This document shows positions 45,600-56,395 of a stretch of 64,000 bases of DNA, piece after piece. The notes beneath the pieces are model-generated. The model was not told the origin of the DNA and made no database searches. It worked only from the letters and a program-made list of their open reading frames with translations. The DNA is taken from assembly GCA_018136815.1 (NCBI GenBank), contig CM030937.1:2180887-2244886 (forward strand). Reading direction: 5' to 3'. Source of the DNA: Isochrysis galbana. Its lineage: Eukaryota > Haptophyta > Isochrysidales > Isochrysidaceae. Each line of letters opens with the position of its first letter. The first letter of the stretch is position 1. A program made the position numbers and the translations under genes.

Positions 45600-46075
45600 G
45601 GTTCTGTGTGCTAACCCACCGTCCAGGGTGGGCCAGCGTCGCGCCTGATGCGATGGGCACTCAAGTTTGTCGGAGTATCGCTTTACCGTCGAACACAAAC
45701 CTGGTGCTAATCACAAAGACGCGGATGGCGTGTCACGCTTGGTGGCGGCAGACGATGGGACGTCGGAGACGTCCGCTCCATAAGCAGGGGGGTGGGCAGC
45801 TGCTAGCCGCCGTCGTTCCTAACTCTCGCTCCACCACGGCATCGGATGGGCAGCCGCAAGCTGGCGTCGCCTCTCGTTCTCGTACCACAACGGCATCCAG
45901 TCTGCAAGCCAACGAACGGTCGTCCAGGTTGTCCTCTACGACCAGGGATTCCATCAACCTCTCCTACCTCGACGTCGGTACACCCAACGCCGAGGCGCTC
46001 AAAGAGGCACAGGCCGAGGACCCCGACTGCCACGACCTTATTCGCTTCCTCTCCTCGTCTCCTCACAACCCATAA
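45600..46075 (+). mobile_element. Ty3/gypsy RNase H / integrase-leader remnant
   Basis: One frame (45673-45783) gives EYRFTVEHKPGANHKDADGV followed by SRL, the canonical end of a gypsy RNase H (H-x-P-G-x-x-N-x-x-A-D-x-x-S-R). The bases just upstream encode the preceding RWALK motif in a different frame, so there is a frameshift at the T-run near 45665. A third frame ends with EALKEAQAEDPDCHDLIRFL, the block that precedes the zinc-binding integrase domain of gypsy elements. The rest of the element is missing. Confidence 0.75.
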
Positions 46076-46680
46076 TCTTTAGCTTTAGAATTTTTTTCAA
46101 AAGTATATTTGCAATGTAGTTATTTTGGCCAGAGGCGAAATGCATCCGTATTTGGCAGTATTCGGAGGCCGCGTCACCGGATTTCCCATCTAGGCCAAGG
46201 AGCCGATGCATAGCTGCAACGTTTTTTCTTGAGTAGCTGCGAAAGCGCCGACCATCGAGGTGCACCTCTTGCATCTTGCATCCCCTCATGGCCCATGACT
46301 TGCCCTCGCATTGGTACAATGACTACGCAAGGGTTGAGCCCTTACGAGCAGACGAGTAGCAACCGCCCGTGCCAGCACACCATCGCATCTACTGCACACA
46401 TCCTTGCGGCTACTCTCCGGAAGCCTGAGAGGATGTGGGTGTCAAAGGCCCCTCGACATTTGTTCTCTGCTCATCGCGTGACGGATTTTCCTCCTGCTCT
46501 TCTTCCTCCCAGCAACATTGAGTTGGGACAGTCGGGCGCACGGCAAAAGGCTGTTCACACGGCACCACGTTAATACTGGCCGATGGCCTTCAACATGTGC
46601 GGCAGGCGCAGCAAGAGCTGTGAATTGCTCATGCATCTATTGGAACTGAGGACCGGGGCATTGCAGGCGACTTGTCCGCC
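46076..46680. other. intergenic, no gene seen
   Basis: 3' flank of the ARB2-like gene; mixed sequence with only short frames. Confidence 0.45.
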
Positions 46681-48060
46681 TCACATGTGTGCAATCTTAG
46701 GCGTGCTTCCAAAGACGGCCCACATGAGAAGCCTCGCCGCCGCTAACGCACACGTGCCCAGGGAGACGGCAGCACAGCAGCCGGCCACCGAGAGCGGCTT
46801 TACACCAGTGAGCGACTTCCAGCGAGTGATAGGAGGCACGGGCGGCGGCCATGCACGCTGGCCTGCGCGCACACGGTCATTGGCCATCTGGGCTTCGCCC
46901 GCTGCACCATGGCGCAAGAATTCGAACACGGCAGCCTGAGCGGCGCGAGTCGTGCTGGCATGCGCATCCGAGCCGGAGCTCACCGAAACCATCTCGTTGG
47001 GCTTGGCACTGATCGTCGTTCCGAGCTCGAGCTCGGAGCACACAAAGTTGCGCCCCACCGCCGCGAGCACTGCGCTAGGCGATTCGCCCTGCCAGCGCCC
47101 CAGCTTGCTTTCAAAGGCGTGGGGCGCGGCCTCTGCGTAATGTAGCAGGCGCTCGCGCAGCTCGACGCCTCCTGGTTCCATGGCCGCCTCCTCCTCCGTC
47201 GGCACGCGCTCATTCAGCAATGCTTCGTGCGAGCGGCACCAGCCCTCGAGTGGTACGTAGGCCATCCCATCGGTCAGCGCAATCGCTGAGATGCGCCGCC
47301 GGGCAGACAAGTCCGCCTTCAGCAAGGAAATCGATACAGGGCCACCATATGAGTGGCCCACGATCATGACACGCGCTGCCGAGCAGGGCATGACCGTGCT
47401 TCGCCAGAGTTGCGCAAGATGTGCGTGCGGGCACCCTTCGCCGCCATGCGGGTCGGCAATGAGCACGTTCCACCCCAGAGCCTGTGCCTGCCGGACGTAC
47501 GAGAACATGGAGCCCGAGAGCGTGCCATCGTTGATGCACAGCGCCCTCCCCCACACACCAGCATCACCGCCTGGCGCCGCGCCGCAGACGAGAATGAGCA
47601 GCGGCGCAGAACTATGGCTGACGCCGGGGCTAACGTAAGCGGTGGCACCTCCCTTGCACGGGAGCGGGCGCAGCCCATACCGCTCCACTAGCTGCTCGCG
47701 AATCCATTCGAACGCGGCGATCGCCACCTCATCATAGTTCTGTTGCCCCTTCCACTGGAACCCCTCGGTTGGGTAAGCAGCCTGCCTCAGAACATAGTCA
47801 TCTGGCTCGTCGCTCGGCCCTCGAACGTAAGCGTAGCCCAACTCGTTGAGAATAGGCGGCTTAGCGAGTTCCATATTGCGCGGCCGCAGCGCGAGAGGCC
47901 GCGGCTGCCCCTCCAGCTTGACCGCCTGCCTCCCCTCCGCCTCGTCTGTCGAGATGACTCTCGCTCTCCTCCCGTTGAGCTCTGTGCGGCCAGCAAGGGA
48001 GTGGAGGCGGACCCACGAGCCGAGAGGGAAGAAGAGGGTGGCGGCCGACTCGGTGGACAT
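46681..48060 (-). CDS. ARB2/FAM172-like alpha/beta-hydrolase-fold protein
   Basis: 459 residues from ATG 48060; the frame upstream is a translated repeat tract. Residues about 10-64 form a small SH3-like motif (LAGRTELNGRRARVISTDEA) seen at the front of many algal proteins. Residues about 65-330 match the ARB2/FAM172 family: LNELGYAYVRG, FQWKGQQNYDEVAIAAFEWI, LLILVCG, NDGTLSGSMFSYVRQAQALG, and the nucleophile elbow GHSYGG with S237. ARB2 is an Argonaute-binding chaperone subunit in fission yeast heterochromatin silencing, and FAM172A acts with AGO2 in splicing. A C-terminal hydrophobic helix (about 420-448) suggests membrane anchoring, which is unusual for a nuclear ARB2 protein. An enzymatic role is possible given the intact serine. 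Confidence 0.78.
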   Translation of the reverse strand: MSTESAATLFFPLGSWVRLHSLAGRTELNGRRARVISTDEAEGRQAVKLEGQPRPLALRPRNMELAKPPILNELGYAYVRGPSDEPDDYVLRQAAYPTEGFQWKGQQNYDEVAIAAFEWIREQLVERYGLRPLPCKGGATAYVSPGVSHSSAPLLILVCGAAPGGDAGVWGRALCINDGTLSGSMFSYVRQAQALGWNVLIADPHGGEGCPHAHLAQLWRSTVMPCSAARVMIVGHSYGGPVSISLLKADLSARRRISAIALTDGMAYVPLEGWCRSHEALLNERVPTEEEAAMEPGGVELRERLLHYAEAAPHAFESKLGRWQGESPSAVLAAVGRNFVCSELELGTTISAKPNEMVSVSSGSDAHASTTRAAQAAVFEFLRHGAAGEAQMANDRVRAGQRAWPPPVPPITRWKSLTGVKPLSVAGCCAAVSLGTCALAAARLLMWAVFGSTPKIAHM

Positions 48061-48957
48061 GTGTGTGTGTGTGGGGGGGGGGGGGGGGCGCACGACAGGA
48101 GCGAGGGAGGGGAGGAGAGGAAAGGGGAGGAGGGGGCAGAGGAGAGCGGAGGAAGAGACGGGCTGAGAGTGTGAGCGAGGACGATGTGTGTGGTCGAGAG
48201 AGAGAGAGAGGTAGGAGACCGACCACATACTTTATACTTGAGTCGATATCAGAGGTATTCTACCAATTCTCTACCCTTGCAATCCATCAAAGGCGGGGTG
48301 GGGGGAGAGCAGATACTATCGGAGTTCGTCCCTCCAGTGAGAGATATTCACGTCGTCCGGGAGCCGAGCGATGGGAAGGAGAAGATACACTGAGAGAGAG
48401 AAAGGGGGGGGAGGACGACGGGAGAGAGGGGAAAGAAGAAGTACACGGAGAAAGACGAGCTGAATATTGAGATCCTGTGGTTGACGGACGTGACTGGAAA
48501 AGAGGGAGACACCAGCGAGCGAGAGAGCGAAGATCTAATGATCCGCGATGAGGTAGTTAGATGAGGAGAGGACGGACTTTCGCCAAGGAGTGAGAGAGAG
48601 GCGAAAAAGAGATGAGAAGAGAGAGAGGCGGCGGCCGTGGGGGGGGGGGGGGGGGGGAGGAGGGGGGGGAGGGTTGAGACCGGGGCCTCTCAATCAATGC
48701 CCGTACATACGAACACGATGAGGGGGGTTTGATTTGTAAAAGCCATGCACCGAGTCGTACTGAATCTTCTACGAGCCTACTTTATAGATGGGTGTGCCCA
48801 GTTGCAATAGGAGTTGCCGAGGAAATGAATGATGTCTGCTAGAATGTATTTGTATTCGGTCAAATTCTATAGTTGGTCCAATTTGGTCGTTATCAGCACC
48901 CATCACGGATGATGCGATTTTGAGTCTAGTTGGAAGTCAGCAGGTCTAAGATGTAAG
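48061..48957. promoter_or_regulatory. divergent intergenic region, G/A-rich
   Basis: The region lies between the head-to-head ARB2-like and ankyrin genes. 48061-48210 and 48370-48675 are G/A-rich on the plus strand with G-runs of up to 20. 48680-48957 is normal AT-richer sequence leading to the ankyrin start. Confidence 0.4.
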
Positions 48958-51900
48958 ATGGCTCCACGGTCAACGGTACTCTCTGTCGACAGCTTTTGGC
49001 AACAGCAAGCAGCGACTGCCCTCCTCGATCTCACACGAGTAAAAACAAAAGCCAGCCCAACGGCCGACGCCGAGAGGAAGGAGAGCGCGGCGATGGCTGC
49101 CGACGGGGCGTCGTCGGCGCTGCGCTCTGCCTTCGACGCTGTGGCTCACGGGCAGCCGGCACGTGTGGAGGCAGAGCAAGGGGAGGAAGTTCTTCTACGG
49201 GCAGGCCTCCTCCCGCTCGTCGTGCGCGATGAGAGCCTCGAGCTCGCCCGGCAGAGCTTGCGGCTGCTTGGTACTTCTCTGGGCTGGGAGACGCTGCTTG
49301 GGCTGGCGGCCAAACTCCGCAAGTTCCAAGAGTGCGCCGGGCTGGAGGTAGGTGAACGAATGAAGCGATTTCCACGCGTCCACATGCCCAACTCAGACGG
49401 ACAGACGCCGCTCGAGCAGGCAGTTCGCGCGGCTGATGCGGATGAGGCAGAGCAGCTGCTCCGGTTTGGTGCCCTGCCAGACGAGCCCTTCTTCGACGGC
49501 CAGACGACGCCGTTGTTTCTGGCGTGCGAGCGCGGAGACGAGCCGATGGTCCGCGTTCTTATCGGCGCGAAGTGCGACCCCTCCATAGGCGGTGGCCCCA
49601 TGGGGGCGTTGCCTCTGTACATCGCGTCATACCGTGGGCATACCGGCGTAGTTGCAGCACTACTCGAAGGGCGTGTGAGCCCTGACATGTGAGAGCTGGA
49701 GCCATCGCGTCTTCGCCCAGCGTGTGACACTTCAGCGTGAGGATGAAGGCAGTGTGATGAGGAATCCCGGTTGGTACACACGCCGAGCCCACCTCCACCG
49801 CTCATCACATCTGCACTTAGGCGAAACCGTGATGGCAGCACTGCCCTCTTCACTGCCGTCCGCGCCAACAAGCCCGATGTCGTGTCCGTGCTGCTCTCCC
49901 ACGGCGCCGACCCCAACATCGCAACCTATAAGGGCACGACACCGCTGCACCGTGCGGCGTCTCAGGCGAGAAGTGAGCTCGTCAAGGCTCTACTTGAAGC
50001 ACGTGGAGATCCGCATGCACTCGACTCGACAGGCGCCACGCCGGTCCACACGGCAGCCTTGGCTGGCGCATCTGAAGTACGCGTGCGATGTCAGAGCCTA
50101 CCGTTGCCAAAGCCAACGGGAGGGCACGTCGGCAGTGCTTGTCCTACAGGCTCACCAGGGCGGGAATGTCGGGCGAGGGTCCAGATTTGCGATGCCATAC
50201 AGCATCGCGTGAGAAATTGGGGCACCTCCCATTGCGGTGTGCCAACTTCTCATATCAATCGTCTCAGGGCGTGGTGTACGGAGTCGACCCCGGCATTTGC
50301 CACCGCCCCCTTGCACTGACTCCCGGCAGCTCATTTCTGCGAGGTAACTCCCCCCCCCCCCCCCCCCCCCTCCTTCGCCGTTCACCCGGCCAGGTGGTAG
50401 AAGCGCTGCTCGCCGCAGACGCTTCGCCAATCGATGCGGACAACAATGGTCATGCGCCACTGCACATGGCGATGCGCGCTGGCCATTTCGACACTGCGCG
50501 CGTGCTGCTCGAGAGTGGGGCTTCAGCCAACCATGCCGATGCAGACGGCATAGTGCCGCTCTGGCTCTTTCTGCGGCTCAACCGGCCCAACATCGACCCT
50601 TTTGTTGACCCGCAAGCGCCTCCAATGGAGGATCAAACCTCGACTGATCCGGCGCAAGGCGGCGTCGAAGCAGAGTGTGCTACCGGCGATGGGGACGTGG
50701 AAGAGGCTGGCGAGGTATCGCCCCCTCTGAGCGAGGAAAAGGTCGCGGCAGCGGCAGCGGCAGAGTTAGGCTGGGGAGCACTACTGAAGACGCACGGCGT
50801 CGACTTGGACACAATGAGCTCTGCGGGCTGGACGCCTCTCTACCTAGCGGCGCAAGAGGGCTTGCTCGGTGACATGGCGTGGCTCCTCTCCTCTGGCGCA
50901 AAAACGGATGGTCCTGCCATCGACGGGGCGACCGCGTTGCAGGTGGCGTGCCAGGCTAACCAGCTGGCCGCGGTGGAGATGCTCCTTGCCAAGGGCGCAT
51001 GCCCTTCGGGCGCTTCGCACGACCAGAGCGACCTCTGCTCGGCCTTTTCGCCATTACACATTGTGTGCAGCAGCTTGCTGGCACCAGCGGAAACGCCTCT
51101 CGTAATTGCGCGCTCTCTGCTTGAAGCCAAGGCCGACCCCTCACGGACTGACGCTCTCGGTGTGTCGCTCTTACGCCTGCTCGCCGGAGGCGACCCGCCT
51201 AGTGTCGGCGTAGGCAGTCCCGACGCAGTGGAAGGTACAGCGGGGGAAGACAAGGCGGGCGACGTGCCGCTCGCAGCTTTCTTCGACCCACGTGATCGAG
51301 GTGAAGAAGCCACCGCTACTATCAACGGCGGGGCTGCTGATAGCGTGCAGACCGAGAGTGACGAGGAGGGACGAGCCCGAATGGCTGTGAGCATCGCCCC
51401 CCTTGGCCCTCCCGCTTTGAGTGCTGCCACTACTCGCAGCATCTGGCCCGAGACCCGTGAGCGCTATATTCTTGCATGGCAGCAGCTTTGGTTTTTTGCG
51501 TGTTGACCTGCCCGCGCCGCGTTGTCACATTTCAGGAGCTCCTTCTCTCGGGGGGCGCGCGCCCCGACGACACTGACGGCGACGGCCGCAGCGCACTCTG
51601 GCTTGCGGCGTTCCGTGGGCGTGCACAACTCGTGCGCGCGCTGCTTGATGCGGGCGCAGCGAAGGATCTTCGTGATGCTCAGGGCGTTACGCCGTTATTG
51701 GTCGCGTGCGCCATTGGTCATTATGATTGCGCAGCGCTCTTGCTCAAGCGTAGCGCAGACCCATCGATTTGCGACGAAAATCGATGTTCACCGTTGATGA
51801 TCTCCTCGCAGGCAAGTGCCCCATACTTGAGTCCCAATGCAATAGTGGGCGGAGAGCAACAGCTCAATGCTAGAAAAACCGTTTGCTCCCGTGCCGGTCG

Positions 51901-53078
51901 GTGCCATCTGCGAAGACTCATTGGCGGCCTCTTCAACCAAATGCGCTACGGGGCCGCAGGCCCTACACACAGTGACGCATGACTAATGGCCGGTCTGCTT
52001 CCTGCTCAGGGAGGGAATGTGGCACTGGTTAGCCTCCTTCTCGAGAGTAGGGCCTCACCAAATGCCACCGACGTCGATGGATGCACCGCGCTCCTCCTCG
52101 CCTCACACAATGGCCACTCTGAGTGAGGATTCCGCGCGCCCTCCACGCGTGCGCTCGGCCCCGGCTGCACGCACTAACCCTTGCTTTGCATTCGTCCCCC
52201 ACCTTCACTATGTGTCTCTTTGCAGGTCTGTTGAGGAGCTCCTCGCTTATGGCGCATCGCCGGATATTGCTGCTGCGTCGGGCCTCCTCCCAATCCATGC
52301 CGCCACACGTGCGGGGCACATGTCGACTGCCCGTGTTCTTACTCGGGCCAGTCCTGATGCGCACACCCAGATGGGTAGTAAATACGACTCGCTGCCTGGG
52401 CCACGAACGCACCGCCTCGCCCCATTTGCAATGCCCTCGTCAAGCGAGGTGCCATATTTTGAGTTCCCACCACTTCCCGAGGCGCCGCGCTTGGAGCCTG
52501 ACGAGGCGGCCGTGGCGTATGGCCGAGCAAGAGTACCGACAGCTTCCTCATTGGCTGAGGGCGCGAGGCGCCTCAGTGTGGGTGATCCAGCGGCCTCCAG
52601 TGAGGGCTCCCCAGTTCGAGCCGGTGATCATGAGAGTGGTGGCGCGAGCTCCGAGATGGAGCGGAGGCGAGCAGAGCGCCGGCGCGAGTTTGCTGCGCGG
52701 CGCGCAGCGTTGGAAGCGGAGAGAAAGGCTTTCGATGACGAGGCGGCGGCCACTGGTGCTGCCGCCTTTCCCGACGTGTCGGCACTGCTCAATGAGGACC
52801 GGGGCGTTGCGGCGTCCGGCTCGGTCATGGCTCCCGTGGAAGTTGTTGACAAGCTCATGCCCGACGCCAAGGAGGACACGTCTGCCGCCTCCTCGGCTGC
52901 AGCCGCGGTATTGGAAACGGAGGCAGCACTTGCGAGCTTCTCCAAGGCGACTAGCATATCGGCCGCAGGCGCGGCGAACGACATTGCTAAGGTGTATGGG
53001 GCGAAGGCCGCGGCGGCAAGGGAGATTCGCCGCGATCAAGAGGAGGAGACGGAAAGTGGTGGCAGCCCGCTATCGTGA
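48958..53078 (+). CDS. ankyrin repeat protein, six exons
   Basis: I propose exons 48958-49688, 49821-50076, 50394-51386, 51536-51811, 52010-52122 and 52226-53078, giving 1073 residues. Donors are GTGAGA, GTACGC, GTGAGC, GCAAGT and GTGAGG; acceptors are TAG, then CAG. Each join restores a canonical ankyrin repeat, for example VSPDM-RNRDGSTALF, GASE-VVEALLAADA, ARMA-ELLLSGGA, ISSQ-GGNVALVSLL and GHSE-SVEELLAYGA. Intron 4 has a GC donor. Intron 2 (317 bp) contains a run of about 22 Cs. About 14 ankyrin repeats fill residues 140-770. The C-terminal 220 residues are Ala/Glu/Arg-rich with a coiled coil (ERRRAERRREFAARRAALEA). The start is the second of two ATGs in TAAGATGTAAGATG; the first is followed at once by TAA. 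Ankyrin proteins bind partner proteins; the partner is unknown. Confidence 0.82.
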
Positions 53079-53996
53079 GCGTGCGCCTCCCTTGGCGCTC
53101 CTTAAATTCAGGGGAAACAAGCGGGCCCGCACGGTTGTCTTGATGAAGATGTGGCGTTGGACGGGATGCCGACCAACATTCATTGTTTCTGGCGCCGCTC
53201 TCCTATATTGGGCTCTGGTAGCCTCATCACCGATCATCATTGCTCTACCGGTTGTCTATCTCGCCTCTTTCTTGAATGGCCTTCCTTGTACTTCCTTGGG
53301 GTGCTTTAATCTGCATGTGCAGTGATTCCTCAGTCATGCAATTCACCTTTGAAAATCTTACTAGTAGCAAAATATCCCAGCTGGAAGCAAGGGGCAAGGG
53401 GTCGCGTTCAGCAGGCAAGGGCTCGCTATTAATAGGCACTTTTTGAAACCCCCTATTAACAGAATATTAATTGGCTACCGATTTATAGGTTGGCTTCGAG
53501 ACCCCATATTAATCGCCCTATTAATCGCTTCTCCGGCGAGCTTCCAAACCCCCCTATTAATAGATTAATAGCCTATAAATATAATCAGGCAAGTGTAAAA
53601 GTTTACTGCGTTGTAGCGTTGTAGCGCTTTCCCCACGAACAAAAAAAGTTGAGGCCCAGGACGCACACAAGGTGCGCCCTCGGAATCGAACCCCTCAACT
53701 TGCAGCCCACGACAAGATTGCTGCGCACTAAGCTAGGCTTAGTTCGCCGATGCTCATGAGGCTCAAAAGCAATACAAATATCCATGGAATGTCTTTGCAC
53801 ATCTTCATGCCATGTACAATCTCTCTTTGTCTCACCCCGCCGCCCGCCACACCCCCCTCCTGTTCTTTTCCTCTCTCTCTTTCCCGCCCCCCCATTTCTC
53901 GTCAGTTGGCGGTCGTGTCGGAAACTATGAACTATGAAACTATGGTTTGATGTTCTAAGTCTATCTATCTAAAAAACTATTGTTATAGTTTTAGCG
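53079..53996. other. gene-free region with ATTAAT cluster and tRNA-like sequence
   Basis: 53420-53585 contains six or more copies of a CCCTATTAAT-like word in AT-rich sequence. A tRNA-like segment lies at 53672-53742. No gene is seen. Confidence 0.55.
53672..53742 (-). other. tRNA-like sequence, probably decayed or SINE-related
   Basis: The minus strand has a perfect internal B box GGTTCGATTCC (53692-53682) and, about 32 bp upstream, an A-box-like TAGCTTAGTGCG (53735-53724). The presumed anticodon loop TTGTCGT would read GTC (Asp). The T stem and anticodon stem pair poorly, so it is not a functional tRNA as read. Confidence 0.35.
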
Positions 53997-54793
53997 ATGG
54001 AGCGCGCGCCGACCGCTCCCACCTCCCAGTCCCCCGCCGCCACGACGCCCCACCGGGGCCGCCCCAAGCCGCCGGAGCCGAAGCGCTCACAGGCCGCCCC
54101 CCTGACTGACAGCGATGTTGACATGATCCTTCCGCCCTCGCCGCCCCAACAGCCACACAAGCAGGGAACAGGCAGAGTCCTGTTCCCTGCAGACCAACAG
54201 GGCCAGCATCTGGCCCTCCCACCAGCCTCTGCTGCCGCTCCTCCACAACAAGGACTCCCCATGGTGGGTGGCAGCCCTGCTGCCACCCCCATGGAGGCAA
54301 CTCCTACCGTCAGTGCACCCCTCGGGGGCGGGCACTTCACTCAACAAACAATCCTTGGAGCCTTTACGGCTTCCAACCCCTCAAACATCAATCCACAGAA
54401 GTCGTACGCCCAGGCGGCCGGCCCTAAAGGGAAGCAACCACAAGAAGCACAGAAGGCCCCATCTCTGCCCCCCCAACATCCACCGCCGCCCTCGCGCAAG
54501 CGAGCGGACCCGCAGTCGGAACCGAAGCCAATCCAAACACACAACACACAATTTGCCTCACCCCCCCATGATGATGAGGAGGAACCGGATGACACTCCTT
54601 TCTTCATCCAGCTAGCCCAGCTAGCTGAAGACAAGAAGGAGATCAAAAGCGAGGATGTAGCAACCTACATGAAATTCCTTCTCTCAAAGCTTGAGGGTCT
54701 TGATGCCACCCCAGATGGGATGGATAAAGGACGCAAAGGTCCATGGATATTCTATGTCGATGAAGATGCAACTATCAGTAAACTGATAGGGTC
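53997..54793 (+). CDS. Pro-rich ORF, possibly ORF1 of a non-LTR element
   Basis: From ATG 53997 the first 265 codons are Pro/Ala/Gln-rich, then form a helical block (FFIQLAQLAEDKKEIKSEDV, MKFLLSKLEGLDATPDGMDK) ending in PWIFYVDEDATISKLIGS. The same frame runs on to 55163, but after about 54793 it becomes basic low-complexity sequence. There the other frame restarts with the same 15-bp start sequence ATGGAGCGCGCGCCG. A Pro-rich leader followed by a helical domain resembles ORF1 proteins of some LINE-like elements. No zinc knuckle or RNA-binding domain is recognised. Confidence 0.4.
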
Positions 54794-55628
54794 ATGGAGC
54801 GCGCGCCGCCTCCCGCCCTCGCTGCCGCGGCCCTCGCCGCGATGGACGAAGCTCTCACGGACACGCCGCTGTCGCCGAAGCGACCGCGTCAGGACGACCC
54901 CCCCAGCCAGGTGGGCACAAGAGCCGGCGGGCCACGCCCGCACAACGCCGAGAACAGAGAGAGCACGACCTGCATGCTGGTTGACAGCATGCAGCACACA
55001 CAATCCACATCCCACAGCCACACCAGACACACCTCCCCAGCGGGGCGATCCATCAGGGAAGGCCTCCGGGCCTGGACCCTACACAGCCGCGGTACCGCCC
55101 TCGCGCTCCGGCGCGAGGTGCCGGCCCGGCACCAACACATTCAAAACCCCAAGGGGGGCATGACGTACCAAAACATGGGGCCCAACATGGAACAGATGTG
55201 GACCCCCTGGGGGGGGGGGCAAGGACAGCACAGGAGATGGAACGAAGGGGAAGCTCCCCAACGTAGCTGACGGGCCGGAGGTCAGACGCGCCTCAGACGC
55301 ACAACCGACGGACATAACACTGGCCAAAGAGGCCCAGCACAACAAACACCAGCACAAACAAGAGCCAACACAAAACACCCAACACACGCAACCCTCGAAA
55401 AAGGGCGACACCAACTCGGACCCAACAATTCCCATGGACCCTAATGAGATTAGACCACACATGGGACTAACCACACTCCCCACCCCGGCCACTCAGGTGG
55501 CCCCTCTTCAGCCAAACCAAAGCAGGTGGTTGCACCCCACCCCACCGTACAAAGGCGCGCAGGCGTCCGATGGGCGGGAGGAGATGCGTCCACAGAGGCG
55601 GGCGGAGAGGCGCGCCAACGTCTCCTGA
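54794..55628 (+). pseudogene. second MERAP-type ORF, frameshifted at a G-run
   Basis: It starts with the same 15 bases as the ORF at 53997. The frame runs to 55270. A second frame, entered at the G-run 55209-55219, continues without a stop to 55628 with similar Gln/Thr/Pro/His-rich composition (KEAQHNKHQHKQEPTQNTQH). The simplest reading is one ORF with a homopolymer frameshift or sequencing error. Two copies of one element inserted in tandem, or two exons of a gene, are alternatives. Confidence 0.4.
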
Positions 55629-55924
55629 CCGGGAAGGACAGTGGCTGGGCTGAGCGAGGGCAGCGCCGGGCGAGCGGAAGCAGCACCTAGAGCACTGCCC
55701 CCTCCCCCCACACCCTCACGTGGCACTGTTCCTTTTGGCTGACGGAGTAGATGGGTAGGAGGGAGGGAAAGAAAGACCGCCCAAGCTCGCGAGAAGGCTC
55801 GCCGCGCGGGCGGTCGTGGGGGCAGCAAGGGTCAAAAAGGAGAGGTATCACTTGCAGCGCTCACCGTCTGCGTACTCCTTGCAGATGAATTTCAATGAAT
55901 GATGATTCTTCTACCGCCGAGGTA

Positions 55925-56395
55925 CTAGTAAAGGGAGCCGCCGCTCCGGATGAAGCCACCCACGCGGTCGTAAGCATGAAGCGCTTGCTCGACTCGGAAG
56001 CCACCGAGGACTGTCCAAAACACCAGAAGCATGCCCCCCCTCCTCTTGAGTGCACAAAGCGCGCTGCCGACTACATCGGCGCTCTGCTTGTCAAGGCAAT
56101 CGCACCCGGCGCGACCAGGCGACCAGTGTTCCGGTCTTGTCCTCTGGCGAGCCGGGAGGCAAGGGGGGGGGGGCCACACCTTAAATTTCCACAATAGAAA
56201 GAAAAGCAGCAGGGTCAGTGCGACTCCCACTCCAGCTCCAACTCCGATTCCTTTAACACCCACCGCCCCGTATGCAAGTACGGTTGGTGCCGCGATAATT
56301 AATAAGGACCAGGCAATAATGGGAGCTATTAATTTCTTTAGTTCCTCCACCTCATATTCATCACGCTTATAGTGTATGTATACCAATACCAACAT
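55925..56395 (-). CDS. small two-helix membrane protein
   Basis: From ATG 56395 the first 75 residues have a charged N-terminus (KRDEYEVEELKK), a hydrophobic helix (IAPIIAWSLLIIAAPTVLAY), a Gly-rich turn and a second helix (GVALTLLLFFLLWKFKVW). After that the frame crosses a G-run (56165-56175) and becomes Arg/Cys-rich, so the real end is probably near 56170. A 100-codon plus-strand frame (55895-56197) overlaps this tail and may be the real product there. The helix hairpin resembles that of the divergent gene at 56376. Confidence 0.45.
   Translation of the reverse strand: MLVLVYIHYKRDEYEVEELKKLIAPIIAWSLLIIAAPTVLAYGAVGVKGIGVGAGVGVALTLLLFFLLWKFKVWPPPPCLPARQRTRPEHWSPGRAGCDCLDKQSADVVGSALCALKRRGGMLLVFWTVLGGFRVEQALHAYDRVGGFIRSGGSLY

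Noticed and set aside
50350-50372. C-run inside the ankyrin gene as a possible sequencing frameshift
   Set aside because: It lies inside intron 2, whose boundaries restore ankyrin repeats, so no correction is needed.
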